Origin: Paenibacillus brasilensis | GTDB taxonomy: Bacteria > Bacillota > Bacilli > Paenibacillales > Paenibacillaceae | Direction of reading: 5' to 3' | Assembly (NCBI RefSeq): GCF_009363115.1 | Contig: NZ_CP045298.1 | Span: 434,001-498,000, forward strand | DNA length: 64,000 nucleotides | In this document: positions 37,081 through 47,163 of the stretch, one piece after another | Layout: each line of letters starts with the position of its first letter | Position numbering within the stretch: position 1 is the stretch's first letter | The notes under the pieces: generated by a model | Databases searched by the model: none | What the model was told of the DNA's origin: nothing | Seen by the model: the letters and a program-made list of their open reading frames with translations, nothing else | Position numbers and translations under genes: made by a program

Positions 37081-39775
37081 GTTTGTGTTTGTATCGCACG
37101 CTCAGTTTTCCTTGCTGCGCACGAAGCTGTATCTCTCCCATCGTATCCGTTCGGTATATAGCAGAGTTCGCCACCGATAAACGTTCCAATACCGCTTTAT
37201 TCGGGTGTCCGTAGGTATTGCTTGCACCGACCGAAATAACAGCTATCTCGGGTCGCCAGTACGTCAGCCACTCTTCCGAGGTGGAATACCTGCTGCCGTG
37301 ATGTGCTATTTTCATGACGTCGATAGCTTGCCTTACCGTTCCCGTTTTCCCTGTTTCTTTCATACGGGATGAAGAATGGGTTAATTCAGAAAGCAATAGC
37401 GATTCTGCTGCATCATCCATATCTCCAGTGAACAAAAAAGACACTCCCTCCATTTCCAGTATCATAGCAACGGAATAATGATTCTGCTCCTCTATAACAG
37501 GTAACGGCTCAGATTTGTCCTCTTGCAACGGAAACGGATAAAGAAAGTGGATTTTCGTATTCTGATCCGCTTCCCACTCCATACCATGATATGCACCGTA
37601 CAGCTTGATCCGCTTGTCTAAAGCCGTGCTCAACAGCTTGCGAAACGGTGCTTTGTCTGTCAGAGTACCGTTGAAAAATAAGCTCGAAACGGGAATCTGA
37701 TCAAGCACGGCCTGTAATCCTCCGGCATGATCATGATCTCCGTGTGTTAAAATGACGGCATCCAGCCGCTGCACACCACGTTGCTTCAGCAAGGGTACAA
37801 TCGTATCCGCACCTACCTCGTAGGGATCTTTACGTTTGCGCCAAGCATTTTTCCCTGTTGCAAAATTCATCGTGCCCCCGCCATCCACCAAAATGTGTTT
37901 GCCGCCCGGCGTTGTAATTAAAATGCTGTCCCCTTGACCCACATCCAGGTATTGAACCATTCCCGTATTTCCTTCACCTGGAGATTGATAACCCGCACAC
38001 AGTATACCAAGCCAGGTGATACCGCTTAAAACCAATGCCAAATACCGATATCCATCCCACTGCCGGCGCGCATATTGGCCCGCACCCACAGGCTCATGAG
38101 CTGTTTGCAGGATAGCCGCCCACTCTGCAGAAGCTGCTAACCCTGTATGTATAGGCGCTGAAAAGGGAGTAGAGCTTATAGCAGTCATTTCGTTTACTTG
38201 CCTTCGGGATTCCAGCCACATTTTGAGCCAGTACAGAACACTGTACAAAGCTGCATAATATGCCATGACCCACAGAATAGAGGAGGATGGCCAAATACTG
38301 ACATAAACATCATCCATGTTCAGCCATTTCACAAGCAAAAAGGTCAGATCGTTTAATTGCTCTGCCGGCCACGCAAGAATACGAGCCCCATCCCTCCATA
38401 AAAAGGCGCTTCCCATCGCTACTGTACCCAATGGAAGCACGATATACGTAATAAGTGGTGCGAGCACAAAGTTAGCTATAAACGATAGCAGCGAAAATTG
38501 ATTAAAATAGAATACCGTCATTGGAAACGAAACAAGCTGTGCCGTAATGGTTATCGCAATTTCACTGCCGAGCAGGAGAGGCCATTTGGCGAAAAACGGC
38601 TTCATAAGCGGCATGTAGATGAGCAGCCCACCTGTCACCATAAAGGAAAGCTGAAAGCTGACGCTTAGCAGGTAATAGGGATTCCAAAGCAGCATCAGCA
38701 ATGCTGATATACTTAAAATGTTAAGCCCGTCTTTGAGCATACCTCGTCTAGCTGCAAATAACCCGATCATCGCCATAATCCCGGCCCTCACAACAGATGG
38801 AGAAGCACCTGTCAGCAGAACATAAGCTGGAATAAGTACCATTACGACGGTCAGTGATGTCTCGCGACTCACTCGCATCAGCTTGAGTAAATATAGCAGT
38901 GTAGCTGCATATACCGCCACATGCATACCAGATATTGCTAAAATGTGCGTTAACCCGAGCTGTGTAAATTCGTTGTACGTTGCCGGGTCCAGCTCATCTG
39001 TAACCCCTAGTACCAGTCCTTTCATATATCCTGCGTGATTAAGGGATGTAAATGCCGTTTCCATTCGTTGCCCTAGCTGCTCCCTAAGCTGATCATTCCA
39101 CCTGAGCAAAATGTAACGGTTCCACAAGGAAGCTTGCTGCTTCTGTAGTGAAGTGGCTCCATTTCCTTTGAAAAGCCAGTGAACCTCTTGGGTGTGAAGG
39201 TATTTACTATAATCAAAGCCACCAAAGTTCCCAGCTGTGGCAGGAGCCTTCAAGCTACCATGTAATTGTATTGCATCTCCCCGCTGCCACGCTGCCGCTA
39301 TTTGCTGTTCCTGCTTGGCAGCCAGCTTGATGTGAACGATAACCTGTTCAGAGATCGGTGCAAGCCGCTGGTTCTTGTCTGAATTACGTCCCATCTGATG
39401 GATAGCAGTGACTCTCATCTCAAACTGCGCTCGATCACCATCTACCTGCACCTCGGAAGCAATAAACCCTGCTGCTTGAACAGGCATGTCCTCCAATTTA
39501 GAAGCCGATATATGAAGTACGTCTGGAATGCTGCTCACATTATGCATATCATGCCAACTCCAATGGAATCCACCACCGCTCAAAGCAAGCCATAGCCATA
39601 TCACATGCCGAACGGGAATTTTCATCAGTAGAGCTATAAGAGGAAGCATCAAAGTAACTCCCGTCCAGAGCATCAAAAGCATACGTCCAGAATAAAGGCA
39701 GGCTCCTGCACTTCCTGCTATCCAACATACGGTAAGGGTCAAAATAGGTCTAGTTAGAACAAATTTGGCCTGAAT
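37058..39775 (-). CDS. comEC: DNA internalization-related competence protein ComEC/Rec2
   Basis: Membrane channel for single-stranded DNA entry in transformation. About 905 residues with many transmembrane segments. Order: N-terminal DUF4131 region, Competence domain (residues about 240-510; LGLTHILAISGMHVAVYA), then a metallo-beta-lactamase-like domain (about 600-880) with QYLDVGQGDSILI, LTHGDHDHAGG and MKIAHHGSRYSTS. The start is unusual: no ATG, GTG or TTG has a good site. AGGGGTGAT lies 5 nt before an ATT codon at 39775, which I use; the open frame extends to 39847 but runs into the comEB terminator. Start confidence is low, identity high. Confidence 0.88.
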   Translation of the reverse strand: MQAKFVLTRPILTLTVCWIAGSAGACLYSGRMLLMLWTGVTLMLPLIALLMKIPVRHVIWLWLALSGGGFHWSWHDMHNVSSIPDVLHISASKLEDMPVQAAGFIASEVQVDGDRAQFEMRVTAIHQMGRNSDKNQRLAPISEQVIVHIKLAAKQEQQIAAAWQRGDAIQLHGSLKAPATAGNFGGFDYSKYLHTQEVHWLFKGNGATSLQKQQASLWNRYILLRWNDQLREQLGQRMETAFTSLNHAGYMKGLVLGVTDELDPATYNEFTQLGLTHILAISGMHVAVYAATLLYLLKLMRVSRETSLTVVMVLIPAYVLLTGASPSVVRAGIMAMIGLFAARRGMLKDGLNILSISALLMLLWNPYYLLSVSFQLSFMVTGGLLIYMPLMKPFFAKWPLLLGSEIAITITAQLVSFPMTVFYFNQFSLLSFIANFVLAPLITYIVLPLGTVAMGSAFLWRDGARILAWPAEQLNDLTFLLVKWLNMDDVYVSIWPSSSILWVMAYYAALYSVLYWLKMWLESRRQVNEMTAISSTPFSAPIHTGLAASAEWAAILQTAHEPVGAGQYARRQWDGYRYLALVLSGITWLGILCAGYQSPGEGNTGMVQYLDVGQGDSILITTPGGKHILVDGGGTMNFATGKNAWRKRKDPYEVGADTIVPLLKQRGVQRLDAVILTHGDHDHAGGLQAVLDQIPVSSLFFNGTLTDKAPFRKLLSTALDKRIKLYGAYHGMEWEADQNTKIHFLYPFPLQEDKSEPLPVIEEQNHYSVAMILEMEGVSFLFTGDMDDAAESLLLSELTHSSSRMKETGKTGTVRQAIDVMKIAHHGSRYSTSEEWLTYWRPEIAVISVGASNTYGHPNKAVLERLSVANSAIYRTDTMGEIQLRAQQGKLSVRYKHKREQADTK

Positions 39776-39818
39776 ACAATCACCCCTATAGCAAAATACT
39801 ACTTGCTGTCCAAACTGC

Positions 39819-39862
39819 AAAAAAAAGAACCCCTGACAGAATAGCATTTGTCAGAGGTTCTT
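39819..39862 (-). terminator. Intrinsic terminator between comEB and comEC
   Basis: AGAACCTCTGACA pairs with TGTCAGGGGTTCT (one mismatch) around ten bases, followed by TTTTTTT leftwards. It begins about 13 nt past the comEB stop. Confidence 0.88.
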
Positions 39863-39875
39863 CCTCGTTTACTTT

Positions 39876-40394
39876 TTAATTCTTAACATCCATTAACGTT
39901 TCCTTGGGAGGATGATAGGTTTCCAGCATACGGAAAGCAATTCCCTTTTCCTCCATCATGGCACGAACCTTGTCTGCATCTTTGGGATAGGGCCGATGGT
40001 ATACAATCTCTACAATGCCGCTGTTCGCCAGCATATTGGCACACGTCCAGCATGGCTGGTCAGTAACATATACTGAAGAGCCTTCCCGATCAATCCGATC
40101 CGTGAACAGCAGCAGGTTCTGCTCCGCATGAATCGTGCGGACACAGCGTTGCTTTTTAACCATTTCCTCATGGCCATCATGATGAACAACCTCATACTCC
40201 TCCGTGATCATACAGCCTGCCTCAGAGCAGTCAGGTACTCCGGACGGTGCACCATTATAAGCTGTCCCCAAAAGCTTTTTACCTTGCACAAGTACGGCTC
40301 CGACATGACGCCGCGAGCAGCGCGAACGGGTAGATACCATATAAGCAATATCCATAAAGTAAGTGTCCCAGTCCTTGCGTACATCTGCACTCAT
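39876..40394 (-). CDS. comEB: ComE operon protein 2, dCMP deaminase family (ComEB)
   Basis: Zinc deaminase of the dCMP/cytidine deaminase superfamily; in Bacillus comEB is in the competence operon, but its role in DNA uptake is unclear. 172 residues. Zinc motifs are HAEQNLLLF (His-Ala-Glu) and PCWTCAN (PCxxC); RSRCSRRHVGAVLV and AYNGAPSG match dCMP deaminases. ATG at 40394 was preferred, 6 nt after GGGAGAG; an earlier ATG is too close. Lies about 90 nt after comEA with a small hairpin in the gap. Confidence 0.94.
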   Translation of the reverse strand: MSADVRKDWDTYFMDIAYMVSTRSRCSRRHVGAVLVQGKKLLGTAYNGAPSGVPDCSEAGCMITEEYEVVHHDGHEEMVKKQRCVRTIHAEQNLLLFTDRIDREGSSVYVTDQPCWTCANMLANSGIVEIVYHRPYPKDADKVRAMMEEKGIAFRMLETYHPPKETLMDVKN

Positions 40395-40466
40395 AACCAT
40401 CTCTCCCGTATAAACAAGTTAAAACGTATATCATAACCGCTAAAGTCATTCCCAGAGCCGGATACT

Positions 40467-40489
40467 GTAAGCTTGTAAAACTTACAAGC
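40467..40489 (-). other. Small palindrome at the comEA stop
   Basis: AGCTTGTAA pairs with TTACAAGCT almost without a loop, at the end of comEA. No T tract, so a terminator is doubtful. Confidence 0.4.
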
Positions 40490-41033
40490 TGACGTAAGGC
40501 TTCATTTTCGCCAGCATTTTAGCACCGATGCCCTTTACCTGATCCAAATCGTTCACACGCTGAAACGGCCCATGCTGATTACGGTACTCCAAAATGGCTT
40601 TGGCCTTTTTTGCTCCAACCCCCGGTAGCTCCATTAACTCGTCAGTAGTTGCCGTATTGATGTTCACCTTTTTTTCACCGGATACGGATGTAGTTGCTGA
40701 ATTTGCATTTCCAGCAGCGGGATTTTCGCCTACAGCAGCCGGTACACGAGCAGACTCCTGCATCGCAGTATGCTTCACATCGCCAGCAGCCTCGGTGCCT
40801 GTGCTGCGTTCCTGTTTGTCTGAAGCCTCTTTTACAGCCTGCTTTCCTTGGGTATGGTCGCTGTTACTTTGCGACTCATTTGGCTTTGACCCCACCGCTA
40901 ATACCTGCTCCACCTTGCGGTTAAGCAAGGTCCACTCTTCTTGCGGCTCAGGGCGCTGCCCTCCGGCAAACAGAATAAGCCCACTCCCGATTACAGCAAG
41001 CGTTATCGCTGTTCCTGTCCATACGCGTTTCAT
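40482..41033 (-). CDS. comEA: Competence protein ComEA, DNA receptor
   Basis: Membrane-anchored double-stranded DNA receptor for transformation. 183 residues from the ATG at 41033 (MKRVWTGTAITLAVIG). One transmembrane segment (residues about 6-22), a polar Ser/Glu/Ala-rich stalk (about 23-120), and two helix-hairpin-helix motifs in the last 65 residues: VNINTATTDELMELPGVGAKKA and DLDQVKGIGAKMLAKM. GGGG is 11 nt upstream. Divergent from comER across about 215 nt that should hold both promoters, which I could not place confidently. Confidence 0.93.
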   Translation of the reverse strand: MKRVWTGTAITLAVIGSGLILFAGGQRPEPQEEWTLLNRKVEQVLAVGSKPNESQSNSDHTQGKQAVKEASDKQERSTGTEAAGDVKHTAMQESARVPAAVGENPAAGNANSATTSVSGEKKVNINTATTDELMELPGVGAKKAKAILEYRNQHGPFQRVNDLDQVKGIGAKMLAKMKPYVSL

Positions 41034-41248
41034 GTTCGTATCGTCCCCTACTCCACATGGATTTTGGGAGGATGTAAACAACCTCCATACGGTTTCGCTG
41101 TGAGCTATTTTTCCAAAGAGAGGTACAACCCCGGGAACGATCTAACATACTCAGACATAAAATTCGTCATGTCGGTCAAGACCGGGTGCATACACTAAGA
41201 AGAATGACAGCGTCTATACCGCAAAGTATGAAAGGAGGACGTTGAACA

Positions 41249-42094
41249 ATGAAAGTTGGATTTATCGGGACTGGCAGCATGGGAAGTCTGCTAATTGAAT
41301 CTTTTATTCATTCGGGCGCACTCAAGCCGCAGCAAATATCAGCAAGCAATCGAACGCATTCCAAGGTAGCCGAGCTGGCCCGTCGTTATCCAGGTTTGCA
41401 TGCAGCTCAAAGCAACCGTGAAACGGCAGCGGAAAGCAATATTTTGTTTATCTGCGTGAAGCCGCTGGAATCAAAAGCCGTAACGGATGAAATACGCAAC
41501 GTCGTTTCAGAAGAGCAAATCGTCGTATCTATCACAAGTCCGGTGCAAGTACGTATTTTGGAGCATGCCCTGAAAGCCAAAGTATCCAAAATTATTCCGA
41601 GCATTACCCACCAGGTGGGGAGCGGAGCCTCACTATGTATCCATGGCAGCCGGATAACAGAGGAGGACCGCTCCCTTCTGGAAGAGCTTATGTCCCACAT
41701 TAGCAGGCCGATTCGAGTTAAAGAGTCTTATACACGGATCACGTCAGACTTCTCCAGTTGCGGACCTGCTTTCTTGGCATTTTTTATGGACCAGTGGATT
41801 CAAGCCGCCGTTCAAGCCACGGGAATAGACCGTACGGAGCTATGCGGTCTGGCCGGTGAAATGATCATCGGCACAGGAAAGCTGCTCACGGAAGGCGGGA
41901 TGACACCAGCCGAGTTGCAAGCCAGGGTAGCGGTTCCCGGAGGTATTACCGCCGAAGCCCTTGCACTGCTGGACAGCAGCCTGCACAGCGTCTTTCCCGA
42001 GCTGATACAGGCTACACATAACAAGTATGAGGAGGACATGCAAAAGGTAGATGTCTCCTTCGGCTTAAAGCCGATTAACCGGCAACAATATTAA
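41249..42094 (+). CDS. comER: Late competence protein ComER, pyrroline-5-carboxylate reductase-like
   Basis: 281 residues, ProC-like fold: Rossmann start [17 protein letters not shown] (GxGxxG), then LFICVKPLE, and a C-terminal dimerisation domain ([33 protein letters not shown]). In Bacillus comER lies opposite comEA and is dispensable for competence; true ProC is normally encoded elsewhere. AAGGAGGACGTTGAACA precedes the ATG. Its last 20 bases overlap the end of leuS tail to tail. Enzyme activity is unproven. Confidence 0.88.
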   Translation: MKVGFIGTGSMGSLLIESFIHSGALKPQQISASNRTHSKVAELARRYPGLHAAQSNRETAAESNILFICVKPLESKAVTDEIRNVVSEEQIVVSITSPVQVRILEHALKAKVSKIIPSITHQVGSGASLCIHGSRITEEDRSLLEELMSHISRPIRVKESYTRITSDFSSCGPAFLAFFMDQWIQAAVQATGIDRTELCGLAGEMIIGTGKLLTEGGMTPAELQARVAVPGGITAEALALLDSSLHSVFPELIQATHNKYEEDMQKVDVSFGLKPINRQQY

Positions 42095-44513
42095 CCAGCT
42101 TACCCGGAACAGCAATCACCTTACGAACCGTTTTGCCAGCCAGTACCTGCTGAACGTTGTCCAGCGACAAAGCAAATGCTTCCATCTCTTTGGCATCAAG
42201 ATCCTTGGCAATCGTTGCACGCTGCACGATTTTACCATTCACCTGCACGACAATTTCCACTTCGGCGTCCACCGTCCATGCTTCATCATAAGCAGGCCAA
42301 GCCGCGTAGGTAATGCTCTCGTTGTGCCCCAGCAGCTGCCACAGTTCCTCGGCCAGATGCGGTGCAAGCGGCGACAGCATTTGCACGAAATTTTCCATCG
42401 CTGCACGCGGCAGATGGTCTGCTTTATATGCATCGTTGGTGAAAATCATCAACTGGCTGATCGCCGTATTGAAGCGCAGCGCATCCAGATCCTCGGTTAC
42501 TTTTTTCAGTGTTTTATGCCAGGTCCGCTTGAACTCATCACTTCCGCCGTCATTTGTAATTTTATCGTTCAGGCTACCATCCTCGGAAACAAACAGGCGC
42601 CATATGCGAGACAGAAAACGATGTGCTCCCTCAACCCCGTTCTCGTTCCATGGCTTGGTCGCTTCGAGCGGCCCCATGAACATCTCATAAATACGCAGCG
42701 TATCGGCGCCATACGTATTCACAATATCGTCAGGATTGATGACATTGCCACGCGATTTACTCATTTTTTCATTGTTATTGCCCAAAATCATGCCCTGATT
42801 AACCAGTTTGTAGAAAGGCTCCTTCGTTTCCACTACGCCGAGATCATACAGAACCTTGTGCCAGAAACGAGCATACAGCAAGTGAAGAACCGCATGTTCC
42901 GCTCCGCCAATGTACAGATCAACAGGCATCCATTCGCGCTGTTTCTCCTTGGATACAAGCTCTTTATCATTTTTTGGATCAATAAAGCGCAGATAGTACC
43001 AGCAGCTTCCCGCCCATTGCGGCATCGTGTTGGTCTCGCGACGTGCTTTCATGCCTGTCTCAGGATCAATGGTTTCTACCCATTCTTTTGCATTGGCCAA
43101 TGGGGATTCACCCGTCCCTGAAGGCTTGATGTTGTCCATCTCCGGCAGCATGAGCGGCAGTTGATCCTCAGGAATCGTTTTGATCGTGCCATCCTCCAGA
43201 TGAATTACCGGAATCGGCTCACCCCAATAGCGTTGACGGCTAAACAGCCAATCACGCAGACGGTAGGTTACTTTTCCCTGTCCTTTACCCTCGGCTTCCA
43301 GCCATTCGATCATTTTTGGAATAGCTTCCTCATTGGTAAGTCCATTCAGTGGACCTGAGTTGACGTGCGGACCATCCTCGGTGTATGGCTCATTAGCCAC
43401 GTCTCCACCTTGGACAACCTCCGTGATTTTCAATCCGAATTTCTTGGCAAATTCCCAGTCACGTGTATCATGACCCGGTACAGCCATAATTGCGCCTGTT
43501 CCGTAGCCTGCCAGCACATAGTCAGCAATCCAGATCGGCAGCTTTTCACCGTTCACCGGATTCACCGCATATGCACCTGTAAACACGCCTGTTTTATCCT
43601 TAGCCAGATCCGTACGCTCCAGATCGCTTTTACGAGCAGCTTGCTCACGATATTGATTTACAGCATCCTTTTGCTCAGGTGTAGTGATGATTTCCACCAG
43701 CTCTTGCTCTGGGGCCAGCACACAGTAGCTTGCACCAAACAGCGTATCCGGACGGGTTGTAAATACCGTCAGCTGCTTGTCATGGCCTTCAATTGGAAAA
43801 TGAACCTCTGCCCCGGTAGATTTACCGATCCAGTTCCGCTGCATATCCTTAATGCTCTCGGACCAATCCAGCTCCTCCAGATCATCCAGCAGACGATCCG
43901 CGTATTCGGTAATTTTCAGCATCCATTGACGCATTGGCTTACGGATGACCGGATGACCGCCGCGCTCACTCTTACCGTCAATCACTTCTTCGTTCGCCAG
44001 CACTGTTCCCAGCGCAGGACACCAGTTCACGGGTACTTCAGCTACATAAGCAAGACCGCGCTTGTACAATTGGATAAAAATCCATTGTGTCCATTTGTAG
44101 TAATCAGGATCAGTTGTGCTGATTTCACGCTCCCAGTCGTACGAAAAACCGAGCGATTTAATCTGGCGGCGGAAGTTATTTACGTTTTTCACCGTAATTT
44201 CACGTGGGTGCTCACCTGTATCTAGCGCATGCTGCTCGGCAGGCAGACCGAAGGCGTCCCAACCCATCGGGTGCAGTACGTTGTAGCCGCGCATTCTCTT
44301 ATAGCGTGAAACAATATCCGTCGCCGTGTAACCCTCCGGGTGGCCTACGTGCAGACCGGCTCCAGACGGATACGGGAACATATCCAAAGCATAAAACTTC
44401 GGTTTGCCCGGCTCTTCCCCGGTACGAAACGTCTTGTTCTCATCCCAATATTTCTGCCATTTTGGTTCAATACTTTGCGGTTGATAGCCGTGCTTCGGCT
44501 GTGTGTCTGTCAT
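42075..44513 (-). CDS. leuS: Leucyl-tRNA synthetase
   Basis: Charges tRNA-Leu. 812 residues from the ATG at 44513, 8 nt after GAGGAGG; the ATG two codons earlier is only 2 nt from that site, and the longer frame goes into the T-box leader. HIGH motif in [16 protein letters not shown] (residues about 43-58), the editing insert (CP1) in the middle with [15 protein letters not shown], and KMSKS in [16 protein letters not shown]. Expression is set by the leucine T-box upstream. Confidence 0.97.
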   Translation of the reverse strand: MTDTQPKHGYQPQSIEPKWQKYWDENKTFRTGEEPGKPKFYALDMFPYPSGAGLHVGHPEGYTATDIVSRYKRMRGYNVLHPMGWDAFGLPAEQHALDTGEHPREITVKNVNNFRRQIKSLGFSYDWEREISTTDPDYYKWTQWIFIQLYKRGLAYVAEVPVNWCPALGTVLANEEVIDGKSERGGHPVIRKPMRQWMLKITEYADRLLDDLEELDWSESIKDMQRNWIGKSTGAEVHFPIEGHDKQLTVFTTRPDTLFGASYCVLAPEQELVEIITTPEQKDAVNQYREQAARKSDLERTDLAKDKTGVFTGAYAVNPVNGEKLPIWIADYVLAGYGTGAIMAVPGHDTRDWEFAKKFGLKITEVVQGGDVANEPYTEDGPHVNSGPLNGLTNEEAIPKMIEWLEAEGKGQGKVTYRLRDWLFSRQRYWGEPIPVIHLEDGTIKTIPEDQLPLMLPEMDNIKPSGTGESPLANAKEWVETIDPETGMKARRETNTMPQWAGSCWYYLRFIDPKNDKELVSKEKQREWMPVDLYIGGAEHAVLHLLYARFWHKVLYDLGVVETKEPFYKLVNQGMILGNNNEKMSKSRGNVINPDDIVNTYGADTLRIYEMFMGPLEATKPWNENGVEGAHRFLSRIWRLFVSEDGSLNDKITNDGGSDEFKRTWHKTLKKVTEDLDALRFNTAISQLMIFTNDAYKADHLPRAAMENFVQMLSPLAPHLAEELWQLLGHNESITYAAWPAYDEAWTVDAEVEIVVQVNGKIVQRATIAKDLDAKEMEAFALSLDNVQQVLAGKTVRKVIAVPGKLVNIVAG

Positions 44514-44543
44514 TGTCATTTCCTCCTCAAACGGTATGCAACA

Positions 44544-44845
44544 AAAAAACCTCTGCATCCCGTAGCGTGTCAGCGCTAGGGACGAGAGGTTATATTCCCG
44601 TGGTACCACCCTAGTTAGCAGAAAGCGTTCTTCGCCCTCTACTCCCTTTGCACCTGATAACGGAGGTGATCCGATGCGGGTTAATAACAGAATATAAGCA
44701 CCTGTATAAGGTGTTCCTGCGTTGGGCGCATATCTCCGAGGCGAGTTCATTTTGTGCTGTCAACCGGCTTGCACCACCCGCCGGCTCTCTACATGACCAG
44801 ACAAAACTACTATTCCTCATCAGCGATTGTTTAACCGTTAATAAT
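44544..44845 (-). promoter_or_regulatory. Leucine T-box leader of leuS
   Basis: Leftward transcript leader of about 300 nt. It has the T-box sequence AGGGTGGTACCACGGG (44612-44597), a stem I with a GAACTCGCC loop whose CTC (44745-44743) is a leucine specifier, and a terminator: AACCTCT (44592-44586) with AGAGGTT (44555-44549), then TTTTTT. Uncharged tRNA-Leu would stabilise the antiterminator and raise leuS. Confidence 0.93.
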
Positions 44846-44851
44846 GGCACT

Positions 44852-44880
44852 ATTATATTGAAAACCGCGAAAAAAGTCAA
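44852..44880 (-). promoter_or_regulatory. Sigma-A promoter of leuS
   Basis: Leftward TTGACT (44880-44875), 17-nt spacer, TATAAT (44857-44852), just before the T-box leader. Confidence 0.85.
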
Positions 44881-45007
44881 ATAAGGACTACATTTGGTGC
44901 TAGACACCAACTTCATTCGTTTGCTACATGACACACGGAAGCAAATGTTTTATAATTAGCTCCGAGCCAGATTGAGATGAGTTGAGATGAGAAAGGTGAG
45001 ATGAGAC

Positions 45008-45394
45008 ATGGCACAAATTAAAATTTACGGAATAAAAGAAGCACTGAATCCGATCAAGGAGCAACTTTCAGATGTGATTCACTCCGCTGTGGTGGATGCG
45101 TTCCAATATCCCTCCGACAAAAGGTTTCATCGTTTTTTCCCGATGAATCAGGAAGACTTCATATTTGCCCACGATCGCTCGGAGGCATACACCATTATTG
45201 AAATTAGTGTGTTTGAAGGCAGAACAACAGAGGCTAAAAAGTACCTCATCCAGCTGCTATTCCAAAGAATTAACGATTTAGGCATTGCCCCGCAGGATCT
45301 TGAAATTACTATATTCGAGACACCGAAACAGAATTGGGGCATTCGGGGTGTACCGGGTGATGAACTTCTACTGAACTATAAAGTAAATATATAA
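45008..45394 (+). CDS. Tautomerase family protein (Tautomerase_2 type), without N-terminal proline
   Basis: 128 residues: MAQIKIYGIKEALNPIKEQL at the start and ITIFETPKQNWGIRG near the end fit the Tautomerase_2 group of the 4-OT/MIF superfamily, with the beta-alpha-beta duplication. The superfamily catalytic base is Pro1, exposed after removal of Met; here residue 2 is Ala, so classical tautomerase chemistry is unlikely or the function differs. GGTGAG lies near the ATG. Single-gene unit in its own right, with a terminator shared with yqeM. Confidence 0.8.
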   Translation: MAQIKIYGIKEALNPIKEQLSDVIHSAVVDAFQYPSDKRFHRFFPMNQEDFIFAHDRSEAYTIIEISVFEGRTTEAKKYLIQLLFQRINDLGIAPQDLEITIFETPKQNWGIRGVPGDELLLNYKVNI

Positions 45395-45412
45395 TTTGAA
45401 GCTCTTATGCAA

Positions 45413-45456
45413 AAAGACGCCCTTCATGTCATCATGAAAAGCGTCTTTCTTTTTCC
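45413..45456. terminator. Bidirectional terminator between the tautomerase gene and yqeM
   Basis: AAAGACGC pairs with GCGTCTTT, with CATG arms inside, followed by TTTCTTTTT rightwards and A-rich sequence on the other side. Confidence 0.88.
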
Positions 45457-45477
45457 ATATTCGCTGATGAAGCTTCA

Positions 45478-46251
45478 CTATTTTACAGCAACATAAAAAA
45501 GTCTCGCTGCGTCATCCTCAGCTTCTACCCATTCAAAATCCGCATACACCTTCACATCACGAAAACCCGCTTTGGACAATTCTGCCTTCATCCAGTCCGG
45601 GTCATAGGCACGCTGTACATGAATTTCCTCGAAACGCTGGTACAGATCACGTCCTTCATTTTCTGCTCTCGCAAAAATGCTGAGATGATGCTCAATTTCA
45701 CAGCGGGGCGTGTCCAGCGCACAGGTCCAGATATATGAAATAGAGCGTTCGTCCAGTACAAAGGGCTGCTCTTCATCATAACGCAAAAACGTCTGGGGAT
45801 GATGTACATCAAACAAGAAGGTTCCACCAGGCTTAAGGCCCGCATACGTTCTGCGGAAAGTAGCCGTTATATCTTCTTCCTCGAGCAAATAGTTCAGACA
45901 ATCGCAAAAAGAAATAACCGAATCCACGGGCTCCGGTAAAATCCATTCCCGCATATCCTGCTGCAACCAGCGGATGCTTCCCTCACGAAACAAGCGTTGC
46001 CCTTGCGGAGTAGCTTCCATTTTTCGACGGGCTACCGCCAGCATATCCGAGGATAAGTCGATACCAGCCACCTCGAAGCCCGAGTTAACCAATGGAATCG
46101 TAATGGAGCCCGTTCCACAGCCCAGCTCGGCCACCGTGTGCGGCATGCCGTACTGTTCCCAAGCCTGCCGTGCAAATCGCAACCAGTCCGGATACGGCAT
46201 ATCCTGCATCAGTTCATCATACACATAGGCAAACTTCCGGTAAGAAGCCAT
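45478..46251 (-). CDS. yqeM: Class I SAM-dependent methyltransferase YqeM
   Basis: 257 residues. SAM motif I VAELGCGTGSITIPL (residues about 38-52), AGIDLSSDMLAVAR, SVISFCDCLNYLLEEED and a C-terminal lid with DPDWMKAELSKAGFRDV. In B. subtilis yqeM is in the comE region, between comER and rsfS. Substrate unknown. It starts 3 nt after the cvfB stop, so it is the last gene of the long yqeG-to-yqeM unit. Confidence 0.88.
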   Translation of the reverse strand: MASYRKFAYVYDELMQDMPYPDWLRFARQAWEQYGMPHTVAELGCGTGSITIPLVNSGFEVAGIDLSSDMLAVARRKMEATPQGQRLFREGSIRWLQQDMREWILPEPVDSVISFCDCLNYLLEEEDITATFRRTYAGLKPGGTFLFDVHHPQTFLRYDEEQPFVLDERSISYIWTCALDTPRCEIEHHLSIFARAENEGRDLYQRFEEIHVQRAYDPDWMKAELSKAGFRDVKVYADFEWVEAEDDAARLFYVAVK

Positions 46252-46254
46252 TTT

Positions 46255-47163
46255 TTATTCCTCATTCCCGTCCTTCGGTTTAGGCATTTTCTCCACCAGG
46301 TAGGTCCAGTTTTCCTTTTGTGTAACCAGTCCTTCCTTCATCAGCTTGCCCATCGCACGCTTAAAGGCGGATTTACTGATGCCGAACCGTTGCTTGATAA
46401 TGTCGGCCGGGGTTGCGTCGGAATAAGGCATACCTCCGCCCGGGCGCTCTTTCAGAAAAGCGATCAGCCGATCTGCATCCTCATTACGGCCCACTTCCTT
46501 ACGCGGCGACATTGCCAGATTGACACGACCATCTTCACGAACAAGTGTGACCCGTACCTTAACCTCTTCGCCCAAGCGAAGCATCCGGTTACGTTCCGAG
46601 GAATGAATCATACCAATAGCCCCAAAACCAAGCACACCTCCGTCTACCAGGACAAATGTGCCCATCTGAAGCGGCTTGTACACGGTCGCCTGCACCCACA
46701 TATTTAGCCACGAATCAGGAGCATGGAAGCACAACGGGGCCAGCTCCTGCTCCCCTGCCAGCTTAGCCCGCAGTCTACCCTGCTTGTCATGCTCCATGAT
46801 CGCATACACGTAGTCACCCACCCGAGGATGCAAATCCCGGTTCTCAGGCAGTTCGCGAATCGGCAGCAAAAGCTGGCGGCCCAGTCCCATCTCCAAGAAG
46901 CATCCCAAACGCGGATGCACATCAGCCACCTCAAGCCTTGCCATTTCGCCCAGCGACAAGAACGGCTTTTTCATGGTTGCAGCCAAACGGTCCTCTGTAT
47001 CGTAAAAAATAAATACCTCCAACCGTTCGCCTACCTCAATCTCGCGTGTCAGCTCCGTATAATGCAGCAGCACATCCTGCTCACCAACGGTGAGAAAGTA
47101 GCCGAAAGGGGACACCTCACGATCCACCATAATGGTAACATAAGTACCAGCAATCAGACTCAT
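46255..47163 (-). CDS. cvfB: S1-type RNA-binding protein CvfB/YitL
   Basis: 302 residues in the order S1-like OB folds and winged helix: VTIMVDREVSPFGYFL at the N terminus, VADVHPRLGCFLEMGLGRQLLLP in the second OB domain, FVLVDGGVLGFGAIGMIH in the third, then a helical C terminus (ADIIKQRFGISKSAFKRAMG). CvfB affects virulence factor expression in Staphylococcus, probably through RNA binding. Its first codons overlap the rsfS stop by 4 nt. I know of no cvfB at this place in B. subtilis. Confidence 0.87.
   Translation of the reverse strand: MSLIAGTYVTIMVDREVSPFGYFLTVGEQDVLLHYTELTREIEVGERLEVFIFYDTEDRLAATMKKPFLSLGEMARLEVADVHPRLGCFLEMGLGRQLLLPIRELPENRDLHPRVGDYVYAIMEHDKQGRLRAKLAGEQELAPLCFHAPDSWLNMWVQATVYKPLQMGTFVLVDGGVLGFGAIGMIHSSERNRMLRLGEEVKVRVTLVREDGRVNLAMSPRKEVGRNEDADRLIAFLKERPGGGMPYSDATPADIIKQRFGISKSAFKRAMGKLMKEGLVTQKENWTYLVEKMPKPKDGNEE

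Noticed and set aside
42324..44225. Two long open frames opposite leuS
   Set aside because: Antisense shadows of leuS; no family features or ribosome sites.
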